Assembly (NCBI GenBank): GCA_041399205.1
Contig: JAWKTK010000018.1
Coordinates: 124,001 to 188,000, forward strand
Origin: JAGQOZ01 sp041399205
Lineage (GTDB): Bacteria > Planctomycetota > Planctomycetia > Pirellulales > Pirellulaceae
Direction: 5' to 3'
Length of the DNA stretch: 64,000 bases
Shown: positions 56,698 through 64,000 of the stretch, piece after piece
Numbering within the stretch: position 1 is the first letter of the stretch
How the letters are laid out: each line of letters begins with the position of its first letter
Notes under the pieces: model-generated
What the model saw: the letters and a program-made list of their open reading frames with translations, nothing else
What the model was told of the DNA's origin: nothing
Databases searched by the model: none
Position numbers and translations under genes: made by a program

Positions 56698-56878
56698 AGC
56701 TTCGGCCAAAATGCCTAATGCCATTCGTTGCGGATTGAAATAAAGGGGCTTGCGTGTTCTACTCCTAGGTTTGTTCGATTGCCATTTCCCACATCCGGTG
56801 GGGAACGAACATTCCAACGCTCGGCGAGTCCTTTCTGTTTGCCGCGATACTGAAACCTGGAGCTTGAAGACCAAAGCC

Positions 56879-59800
56879 ATGTTCAAACCTGTTCCTGCCA
56901 ACGTTAGCTTTCCTCAATTAGAACTGGAAGTCCTCGATTTTTGGCAGCAGGAAAGCATTTACCAGGAATCGCTGCGGCGACGCTCCGGAGCGGAACCCTT
57001 CATCTTTTACGAAGGTCCGCCAACCGCCAACGGGATGCCTCATCCCGGCCACTGTTTGACTCGCTCCATCAAAGACGTGTTTCCTCGTTATCGAACCATG
57101 CGAGGTTACCTGTGTGAACGCAAAGCGGGTTGGGACACGCACGGACTGCCGGTCGAAGTGGAAGTCTGCAAAGAACTAGGCATTCATTCCAAAGAAGAAA
57201 TTGAAAACTACGGCATTGAACCGTTCATCCAAAAATGCCAACAGTCGGTTTGGCGTTACATGCAAGAATGGGAACGACTGACCAACCGTTTGGGCTTCTG
57301 GGTCGATCTGGACCAAGCCTACGTCACCTACCACCAATCGTTTGTGGAAAGTGTCTGGTGGTGCCTGAAAAATCTGTTTGATCGAGACCTCTTGTATCAA
57401 GGCCACAAGATTGTCTGGTGGTGGGCGCAAGGTGGAACAGTGCTCAGTAGTGGCGAAGTTGGACAAGGCTATCGCGAAGTAGCCGATCCCAGCGTCTATG
57501 TTCGCTTTCCGTTATTAGACGAATCAGGGAACGCATCACACACCAGCCTGTTGGTTTGGACCACCACACCTTGGACGCTGCCCAGTAATCAATTTGCGGC
57601 AGTTCATCCCGAATTGGAATACGCCACCGTCTTGGACGAAGAAGACGGAAGTCGCCTGATCATGGCGTCCGCACTGGTCCAAGCCATCGCCGACAAAACC
57701 AAGAAGACGTTGACAGTGGAATCGACCTGCCCTGGCCGTGAATTGCTGGGGAAACGTTACCGTCCGCCGTTTAACTATTACTATGATTCGCTGGGCAATC
57801 AACAAGGCCAACTCAAGTCAGGCGGAACGGAGTACGTGGCGTGGCGAGTGGTCTCGGCGGACTTCGTCACTACCGACAGCGGTTCCGGCGTGGTCCATCA
57901 AGCGCCCGCGTTTGGCGAAGTCGACTACGAAGTCTTGATCCAGCAGCAAGCATTATTCCAAGAAGGCGAAGGCCCGGAACTGATCTGCGCCGTGGGACCG
58001 GACGGCAAGTTCACTTCGGACGCGCCAGACTACCAAGGCCGTTGGGTCAAGGAAGCTGACAAAGATATTTCGCGACAGTTGCGCAGCGAAGGTACGTTGT
58101 TCCACTTGGAACAATACCTGCACGACTACCCGTTTTGTTGGCGAGCGGACCAAGATCCGCTGATCCAGTATCCTCGGAGAAGTTGGTTCGTTCGTACCAC
58201 CAAATTTCGTGACAAGATGTTGGCCAACAACCAACAGATCCACTGGCTGCCTGACCATATTCAGAACGGACAATTCGGAAACTTCTTGGAATCCAACGTC
58301 GATTGGGCGTTGTCGCGAGAACGTTATTGGGGCACGCCGCTGCCCATTTGGGTTTGCAGTGAAACCGGCAAGATGGAAGCGATTGGTCAGTATGAAGAAT
58401 TGCTGGCCAAACCAGGAGTCGCTGGTACGGAAGTTTGGCTGGACGCCAAGAAGCAGAATCCAGAACTGCCGGAAGATTTGAAGGTCCACAAACCGTACAT
58501 TGATGCCGTGACGTATGATTCGCCGTTTGCCAGCGGAGCGAAGATGCAGCGAGTGTCCGAAGTGATCGACTGCTGGTTCGATTCAGGCGCAATGCCGTTT
58601 GCTCAATGGGGCTATCCGCATCAAAACGCCGACACGTTCCGCAACAAATTTCCGGCCGACTTTATCAGCGAAGCCATCGATCAAACTCGAGGTTGGTTCT
58701 ATAGCCTGCTGGCAATCAGCACACTCTTGTTTGGCGATGAAGAAGGTAATTCTGAAACGGCCGAACCCTTTCCACACCCGTACCGCAACTGCATTGTCTT
58801 GGGCCTCATGTTAGGTGAAGACGGACAGAAGATGTCCAAGAGCAAGCGAAATTATCGCGAACCGAACGAAATCTTTGACAAATACGGCGCCGATGCGTTG
58901 CGTTGGTATTTCTTTGCGAATCAGCCGCCGTGGACGTCAATTCGTTACAGTGAACGAGCGATCAAGGATAGCATTCCGGAGTTTCTGCTGCGACTGTGGA
59001 ACGTCTACAGTTTCTTTGTGATCTACGCCGGCTTGGATGGTTTTGATCCTGCCGAACGCATCAACGGTTCGCCCGAACAAGTGACCGCCGCCGAACTGAC
59101 CGGTGCCGAAGGTTATCGCGCGCCTGCAGAACGCAATGAATTGGATCGCTGGATTCTAAGCGAATTGCATCGCACCGTTGCGCAAGTCACGCAGCTCATG
59201 GACAACTATGACAACTACGCTGCGTGTGCCAAAATCACGGCGTTTGTCGATGCTCTGAGCAATTGGTACGTTCGACTCGGGCGGCCTCGTTACTGGAGCA
59301 GTGACAAACAATCGCCAGACAAACTGGACGCGTATTGGACGCTGTACGAATGTTTGATCACCACGTGCAAACTGATCGCACCGTTCGTGCCGTTCTTGTC
59401 CGAACATATGTGGCAGAATTTGGGACGAGGCCTCGCGGATTCGGTCCTGAAGAGCGTGCATTTGTGCGACTATCCGGAAGCGGATTCGCGAGTGATTGAC
59501 GAAACGCTGTCTGAACAGATGGAACTTGGGCGAGAAATCACGTCGCTGGGCCGAAGTGCTCGTATGAACGCCAAGCTAAAAGTACGTCAACCGTTGGCCA
59601 GTGTCGAAGTCATTTTGGCCAGTGACCAACACTTGTCATGGCTGCAATCGCACTGCGATTTGATTGCCAAGGAATTGAACGTCAAAGAAGTTTCGTTTGC
59701 CAAAGACGCCGAGCAGTACATTTCTTATCAAGTGGTTCCCAATTTCAAAGCGCTGGGGCCTCGAGTAGGGAAGCTAATGCCGGCGGTGAAGAAGTCGTTG

Positions 59801-60289
59801 GCGCAAGCGGATGGCGGCAAGTTGCTGGCCGAACTGCAAGCCAACGGTGCGATCGCGTTGAATGTGAACGGGCAGGAATTGAAGTTGGACAACAGCGATA
59901 TTGAAATTCGCTTGGAAGCCAAAGAAGGATGGGCCGCGGCTCAAGGTGCCGGTTGCGTAGTAGTATTGTCCACCGACTTGACGGACGAACTTATTCGCGA
60001 AGGGTACGCTCGAGACCTGGTGCGGTTCATCCAAGATCGCCGCAAGGAACTCAATTGCGAATACACCGACCGCATTGAGGTTACAGTGGTGACTTCGGCC
60101 GACGAATTGCACGCAGCCGTCACAGAAAACGCTGACTACATTCAAGAAGAGACATTGGCGTCCTCCTTGTCCGTTGCCGCGGATGCCGGCGGATTTCAGC
60201 CTCAGGACTTGGGCGACAAAGGGGACTTGGAAATTGGCGGACATGCGTTGCAATTAGCCGTTCGCGTGTTGACAGGGACGTCATCATGA
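56879..60289 (+). CDS. ileS: Isoleucyl-tRNA synthetase
   Basis: This 1136-residue class I synthetase charges tRNA-Ile. The HIGH motif is HPGH (residues 55-58, in TANGMPHPGHCLTRSIKDVF) and KMSKS is at 651-655 (GQKMSKSKRNYREPNE). The editing CP1 domain lies between, including LVWTTTPWTLPSNQFAA. The C-terminal anticodon-binding domain (ELDRWILSELHRTVAQVTQL) is followed by an extra region with RRKELNCEYTDRIEV, as in the long eukaryote-like IleRS type. The start is the ATG at 56879 (MFKPVPANVSFPQLE); an upstream open frame of 43 codons is not protein-like. purN overlaps its stop by 4 bp, so the genes are translationally coupled. Confidence 0.97.
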   Translation: MFKPVPANVSFPQLELEVLDFWQQESIYQESLRRRSGAEPFIFYEGPPTANGMPHPGHCLTRSIKDVFPRYRTMRGYLCERKAGWDTHGLPVEVEVCKELGIHSKEEIENYGIEPFIQKCQQSVWRYMQEWERLTNRLGFWVDLDQAYVTYHQSFVESVWWCLKNLFDRDLLYQGHKIVWWWAQGGTVLSSGEVGQGYREVADPSVYVRFPLLDESGNASHTSLLVWTTTPWTLPSNQFAAVHPELEYATVLDEEDGSRLIMASALVQAIADKTKKTLTVESTCPGRELLGKRYRPPFNYYYDSLGNQQGQLKSGGTEYVAWRVVSADFVTTDSGSGVVHQAPAFGEVDYEVLIQQQALFQEGEGPELICAVGPDGKFTSDAPDYQGRWVKEADKDISRQLRSEGTLFHLEQYLHDYPFCWRADQDPLIQYPRRSWFVRTTKFRDKMLANNQQIHWLPDHIQNGQFGNFLESNVDWALSRERYWGTPLPIWVCSETGKMEAIGQYEELLAKPGVAGTEVWLDAKKQNPELPEDLKVHKPYIDAVTYDSPFASGAKMQRVSEVIDCWFDSGAMPFAQWGYPHQNADTFRNKFPADFISEAIDQTRGWFYSLLAISTLLFGDEEGNSETAEPFPHPYRNCIVLGLMLGEDGQKMSKSKRNYREPNEIFDKYGADALRWYFFANQPPWTSIRYSERAIKDSIPEFLLRLWNVYSFFVIYAGLDGFDPAERINGSPEQVTAAELTGAEGYRAPAERNELDRWILSELHRTVAQVTQLMDNYDNYAACAKITAFVDALSNWYVRLGRPRYWSSDKQSPDKLDAYWTLYECLITTCKLIAPFVPFLSEHMWQNLGRGLADSVLKSVHLCDYPEADSRVIDETLSEQMELGREITSLGRSARMNAKLKVRQPLASVEVILASDQHLSWLQSHCDLIAKELNVKEVSFAKDAEQYISYQVVPNFKALGPRVGKLMPAVKKSLAQADGGKLLAELQANGAIALNVNGQELKLDNSDIEIRLEAKEGWAAAQGAGCVVVLSTDLTDELIREGYARDLVRFIQDRRKELNCEYTDRIEVTVVTSADELHAAVTENADYIQEETLASSLSVAADAGGFQPQDLGDKGDLEIGGHALQLAVRVLTGTSS

Positions 60290-60903
60290 ATTTGCCCATC
60301 GCCGTGTTGATTTCGGGTGGCGGAACAACGCTGAAGAATTTGATCCAATGTCATTCGGCGGGCAAGTTAGACGTCGACTTTCGCTTGGTCATCTCCAGTT
60401 CGGATCAAGCAGGCGGATTGGCGTTTGCCAGCGAAGCCAACATCCCTGCCGTGGTTTTGGAACGCAAGGATTTTGATTCGACCGCATCGTACAGTCGTGC
60501 GTTGTTTGACCACTGTCGCCAAGCGGGCGTGCGGTTGGTGGTGATGGGCGGATTCTTGAAGCACGTATTGGTGCCGGATGATTTCATGAACAGAGTCATC
60601 AACATTCATCCGTCGTTGATTCCGTCGTTTTGCGGTAAGGGCTTTTATGGTCAACGAGTGCATCAGGCGGTGCTGGACTATGGCGCGAAGCTTAGCGGTT
60701 GCACCATCCACTTTGTGGACAATGAATACGACCATGGCCCCATTATTTCTCAACACGCCGTCCCGGTAATGCTGGACGATTCGGCCGAAACATTGGCTGC
60801 TCGAGTTTTCACCACGGAATGCGAAGCGTATCCACAGGCCATTCAGGCAATCGCGGCGGGCCAAGTCCAGGTGGAAGGTCGAACGGTACGTATTTCGCTT
60901 TAA
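60286..60903 (+). CDS. purN: Phosphoribosylglycinamide formyltransferase PurN
   Basis: This 205-residue enzyme transfers the formyl group of 10-formyltetrahydrofolate to GAR in purine synthesis. The phosphate-binding start is AVLISGGGTTLKNLIQ, the catalytic Asn106 and His108 are in VINIHPSLIPSFCGKGFYG, and the catalytic Asp is in FVDNEYDHGPIISQ. Length matches the family. The ATG overlaps the ileS stop (ATGA, 60286-60289). Confidence 0.96.
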   Translation: MNLPIAVLISGGGTTLKNLIQCHSAGKLDVDFRLVISSSDQAGGLAFASEANIPAVVLERKDFDSTASYSRALFDHCRQAGVRLVVMGGFLKHVLVPDDFMNRVINIHPSLIPSFCGKGFYGQRVHQAVLDYGAKLSGCTIHFVDNEYDHGPIISQHAVPVMLDDSAETLAARVFTTECEAYPQAIQAIAAGQVQVEGRTVRISL

Positions 60904-60985
60904 TCAGCGCGAATTCCACGTCGCGCAGAATTCTGTTTACAATGCGATTTTCTATCTTCGCATGGGAAAACAAGGGTGATCTGCA

Positions 60986-62449
60986 ATGAGTCTTGGCGAA
61001 CAACGTTGGTTCGTGCCGCTATTGGCAATCTGTTGTTGGTGGACGTCGACTGAAGCACAAGAGGATGTGCACCAGTCGCTGCGTCCTTATTCAAAGAACT
61101 TGTGGTACTGGGCCGTCGGTGACGAACCCGTTCTTCTGCTGGGCGGCAGTGATGACGACAATCTTTTCCAATGGCCCAAAGAAAAGTTGATTCCGCAGTT
61201 GGATCGAATTGTCGCGGCAGGCGGCAACGTGATTCGCAACACCATGAGCGATCGGCAAGATCAAGGCTTTGAAGTTTACCCTTTTCTGCGTTTAGAAAAC
61301 GGCAAGTATGATCTGAGCCTGTGGAATCCAGAATATTGGCAGCGATTTGAAACGCTATTGTCTGAAACTGCAAAACGCAACATCTTTGTTCAGATCGAAG
61401 TTTGGGATCGATTCGATTACACGGATGCTCGAGCGGACGATCCGGGGCGTTGGGAGAAAAAGCATCCCTACAATCCGCAGAATAATGTGAACTATTCGTT
61501 CGAAGAATCGAGCTTTGTCGCTCGTTATCCTGATCATCCTGGTGCCAACAAGCAGCCGTTTTTCTTTACAACTCCGCAACAGCGCAACAACCAAGTGGTG
61601 CTGCAGTATCAACAGCGGTTTGTGGACAAGATGCTGGAACATTCGCTGGCATATCACCACGTCTTGTATTGCATAGACAACGAAACGCAGGCCGAACCGG
61701 CATGGGGCGAATATTGGGCTCGATATATTAAGGCCAAGGCGGCCGCTGCGAACAAGACGGTGATGGTTACGGAAATGTGGGACGATTGGAACCTTCGCGC
61801 GCCACGGCATCGGCAAACGTTTGACCATCCCGAACTGTATGACTTTGTGGATGTTTCGCAAAACAACCACAACCGCGGCGATGCGCACTGGCAGAACTTT
61901 TTGTTCGTCAAGCAGTATCTGAGCAAACAGCCTCGTCCTATGAACACAACCAAAACGTATGGCGCGGATGGCAACAAGTTCAAACACACGGATCAAGACG
62001 CCATTGAGCGCTTTTGGCGACACCTGTTGGCCGGCGCGGCGTCCGTTCGATTCCATCGGCCCGATTCCGGCTTGGGCATCAATGACAAAGCCGTGGCCTG
62101 CATCAAAGCCGCTCGGTTACTGGAAAACCAAATTCCGTTGTGGGACTTGGAACCGGCCAATCAACTTTTGCAGGACCGAAGTGAAAATGAAGCGTTTGCG
62201 GCTGCCAATACGGATCGAACCAAGCTGGCCGTTTATTTGCCCGCTACGCCAGAAGGCCAGACATGGTCCAGCGTCAAGCTGGCGTTGCCGGACCGAACCG
62301 GTGAATTCGAAGTACATTGGATTGATATTGATCAAGGGATTGAGATGGAAAAGAATCGAATCAAGCCAACTTCGCCATTGGAAATTCGTTCGCCTTCGTC
62401 GGGCAACGTTGTGGCAGTGATCATGGCAGTCGCGGCCGAAGTGCGGTAA
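60986..62449 (+). CDS. Secreted glycoside-hydrolase-like TIM-barrel protein
   Basis: This is a 487-residue exported protein. The signal peptide is MSLGEQRWFVPLLAICCWWT, cleaved before about residue 25 (STEAQ). The catalytic region is barrel-like: LIPQLDRIVAAGGNVIRNTM, RNIFVQIEVWDRFDYTDARA, YHHVLYCIDNETQAEPAWGE (a likely acid-base Asn-Glu pair) and NKTVMVTEMWDDWN (a possible second catalytic Glu). A small beta domain closes the C-terminus (FEVHWIDIDQG). This is the pattern of clan GH-A glycosidases such as DUF4038/GH140-like enzymes, but I cannot fix the family or substrate. It fits the polysaccharide theme of the sulfatases. Confidence 0.75.
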   Translation: MSLGEQRWFVPLLAICCWWTSTEAQEDVHQSLRPYSKNLWYWAVGDEPVLLLGGSDDDNLFQWPKEKLIPQLDRIVAAGGNVIRNTMSDRQDQGFEVYPFLRLENGKYDLSLWNPEYWQRFETLLSETAKRNIFVQIEVWDRFDYTDARADDPGRWEKKHPYNPQNNVNYSFEESSFVARYPDHPGANKQPFFFTTPQQRNNQVVLQYQQRFVDKMLEHSLAYHHVLYCIDNETQAEPAWGEYWARYIKAKAAAANKTVMVTEMWDDWNLRAPRHRQTFDHPELYDFVDVSQNNHNRGDAHWQNFLFVKQYLSKQPRPMNTTKTYGADGNKFKHTDQDAIERFWRHLLAGAASVRFHRPDSGLGINDKAVACIKAARLLENQIPLWDLEPANQLLQDRSENEAFAAANTDRTKLAVYLPATPEGQTWSSVKLALPDRTGEFEVHWIDIDQGIEMEKNRIKPTSPLEIRSPSSGNVVAVIMAVAAEVR

Positions 62450-62491
62450 CGATCCCGCGGAATTGGCCAACCAGTTGGCTACAATAAGTTC

Positions 62492-63258
62492 ATGTATCGA
62501 ATCATGACAATTGCCGTGTGGTTGTTGGTGATCAAGACGGTCTTGGTCACTTGGAACTCGTACGCCGACTATTTTCCTCCCAACTTTCAGGCAGACTTTC
62601 TGCTGGGCCGACAATCCACGTTCTTTGGTCTGTTTGCGGTGGCGTTTTACGTCCACATCCTATCGGGGCACCTTTGGCGTTGTTGGCCGGCCTGTTTCTG
62701 ACGAACTAATCTGCGCAAGCGTTTTCCGCAAGCACATCGACAAGTGGGACGTTGGCAAGTGATTGGCGTTTTGGCTTTGGGGTGGTTCCCAGCGGCCTGT
62801 GGATGGCTCGTTTTACCAATTCCGGATTGATCACGGATGTGGCGTTCAGGAAGCCTTGGCCGTGGCGACCGGCATCTGTTCTTTTGTGGGCTGGCGAACG
62901 CGGCCGTCAATCGCCATTTTGGACAACACCAGATTTGGATGACTCGCACGTTTGCTCTCTTGTAAGTTCCGCCGTTGTGTTACGAATCATGGGCGGACTG
63001 GCAGTGCTATTCGAATGGCAAAACACGTATCCCTATGCAGCGTGGCTTTCTTGGTTACTGCCCCTGGCCGCGAGTGAATGGATGCTCTACCGCTCACCGA
63101 AAAAGAACCGGTTCGTAGTCCCGCCTTCAGGCGGAATGTTTCCGGTAGCCGGTTGCCGGTGGCTGTTCAGTTGGCAAAGCGGGCATCATTCCTGTGAGTC
63201 AAGGTCGGATTCACCCAACAGCATCTTTTCGCAGTTCTTGTCCTTCGGATTCGAATGA
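62492..63258 (+). pseudogene. DUF2306 membrane protein, several frame breaks
   Basis: Consecutive fragments match one small polytopic membrane protein of the DUF2306 type. They are MTIAVWLLVIKTVLVTWNSY and FFGLFAVAFYVHILSG (62492 to about 62660), LALLAGLFLTN (to 62708), LRKRFPQAHRQVGRWQVIGV (62711 on), GLWMARFTNSGLITD (to about 62840), EALAVATGICSFVGW, then FGQHQIWMTRTFALL and SAVVLRIMGGLAVLFEWQNT (to about 63110). The HRQVGRWQ and HQIWMTRTFAL blocks are the family hallmarks. At least four frame changes occur in about 450 bp. The last open frame runs through a REP element (63115-63136), which would encode VVPPSGG, so the true end is probably before that. Function unknown. Confidence 0.65.
63115..63136 (+). 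repeat. Single REP element
   Basis: GTAGTCCCGCCTTCAGGCGG plus AA; same family as the inverted pair at 10687-10744 (there CTTTAGG). It sits at the 3' end of the DUF2306 gene remnant. Confidence 0.85.
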
Positions 63259-63941
63259 ATACGAGCCAACATGTGCATCGGCATAGCCTACAAGGATATA
63301 CGCTGCGTGATGGTTCATGTCCGTTTGTTCGTCAAACGCCAAGATTTGTTCGGGCGAAGTATCAAACGGAGACATCCAATGCACGGCATCTTCGGCCGGG
63401 GCATCGACTAGCACGATTTGGCGCCGACGTTCCGATTCGATTGCCGCTTTCCCAGGTTCCGACCCAGTGAAGTAACAGTTCGCACCAACCACGGCCAAGT
63501 ACGTTGTCAGCAAGCGTCAGCATCCGCACTGGGACATTCAAATATGGGAACTCGAGTTTCATACGCGGCCGCGTTGTCGGGATGATCCCACGGTTTGGTC
63601 AAGTCGATGGAATCGTACAATGCCTGCTCTTCCAAAAACGGCAGGATCAGCGTTCGCCAACTGTGCAAGCGATTCCCGTTTTCGTCCACCGTGAAAGCTG
63701 GTGGCAAAGTGCCGTGGACCGTTTCGTAGTTGATAAGAGCCATACTGATTTCTTGCATGTTCTCGCCACATTCAATTCTTCTTACTGTTGGTCGAATGTT
63801 GCGACGAAACGGCAGCAGCAACACGATCAACAACATCACCACACCAACAATCAGGCCAATTCGTTTCCACGAAATCAAACTTCGCGGCGGCGCAACGTCA
63901 TGCGATTCGGTCCGGCTGCTTTTGTACGGGTTGACATTCAT
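63211..63941 (-). pseudogene. DUF1559 (H-x9-DG-like) protein, one-base frameshift
   Basis: The first frame (63941-63507) has an N-terminal membrane helix (RIGLIVGVVMLLIVLLLPFR) without a prepilin cleavage site and the DUF1559 core (ALINYETVHGTLPPAFTVDE, LHSWRTLILPFLEEQALYDS, FECPSADADA). The second frame (about 63513-63211) continues LLTTYLAVVGANCYFTGSEP and ends with HAAYILVGYADAHVGSY, a version of the H-x9-DG motif with DA. The break at about 63510 is one missing base. Apart from that the gene looks complete, about 240 residues. A REP element lies just upstream at the window edge. Confidence 0.8.
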
Positions 63942-63980
63942 GGCTGGTGTTCCGAAGTAGAGTTCGCTGGTACCGAGTTC

Positions 63981-64000
63981 GTAGTCCCGCCTTCAGGCGG
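63981..64000 (+). repeat. REP element truncated by the window end
   Basis: GTAGTCCCGCCTTCAGGCGG at the last 20 bases; same family as 63115-63136. It is cut by the window boundary. Confidence 0.85.

Overview
The window looks like a chromosomal segment of a planctomycete, most likely Pirellulales (Rhodopirellula-like), possibly from a metagenome assembly. The reasons are the gene set: two secreted sulfatases, two DUF1559 prepilin-like proteins, three PEP-CTERM proteins, an ECF sigma factor with a long membrane extension, a TAT-type Gfo/Idh oxidoreductase, a TIGR03790-type protein, and several families of short palindromic intergenic repeats. There is one tRNA (Ala, GGC) and no rRNA, CRISPR array or phage module.

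Layout. 0-6.5 kb is a graveyard: an internally deleted REP-associated (Y1) transposase, a broken exported protein, the C-terminal half of a serine recombinase, a multiply frameshifted IS1634-type transposase and a decayed dockerin/PEP-CTERM protein. 7.2-15.1 kb carries two sulfatases, an aldo/keto reductase, a BldC-like/receiver regulator, moaC and a polyprenyl diphosphate synthase. 15.2-19.9 kb is a CusA/CusB-type metal efflux operon on the minus strand. 20.1-22.5 kb is a three-copy ~300-bp tandem repeat whose third copy is interrupted by a complete but decayed IS4-type insertion with an 11-bp target duplication; tRNA-Ala follows. 23-31 kb has a YbhN-like membrane protein, an RlmM-like methyltransferase, a thioredoxin-domain protein, a TIGR03790-type protein, a PEP-CTERM protein and the ECF sigma/membrane fusion. 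31.8-37.8 kb is a compact six-gene minus-strand operon: epimerase/3beta-HSD, ketosynthase, acyl carrier protein, two phytoene-desaturase-type flavoenzymes and a FabZ-type dehydratase. This is the best candidate for an uncharacterised lipid or polyene pathway. 38-44 kb has a Ser/Thr kinase, a DUF3127 protein, two membrane proteins, a lipoprotein and DUF1559. 44.4-47.4 kb is a mosaic of dispersed repeats that includes a degraded duplicate of the 3' end of the neighbouring cytochrome c gene. 47.8-64 kb is mostly housekeeping: cytochrome c, PEP-CTERM protein, nucleotidyltransferase, Gfo/Idh oxidoreductase, cinA, DUF1499, yjbQ, a very acidic small protein, a TPR protein, ileS-purN, a glycosidase-like protein, a broken DUF2306 protein and a second DUF1559 protein.

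A caution applies throughout. At least seven otherwise well-conserved genes carry one- or two-base frame breaks, almost all best explained as missing bases, and the two copies of the cytochrome c duplication differ almost only by small deletions. The sequence may contain deletion-type consensus errors, so several calls marked pseudogene may be intact genes in the real organism.
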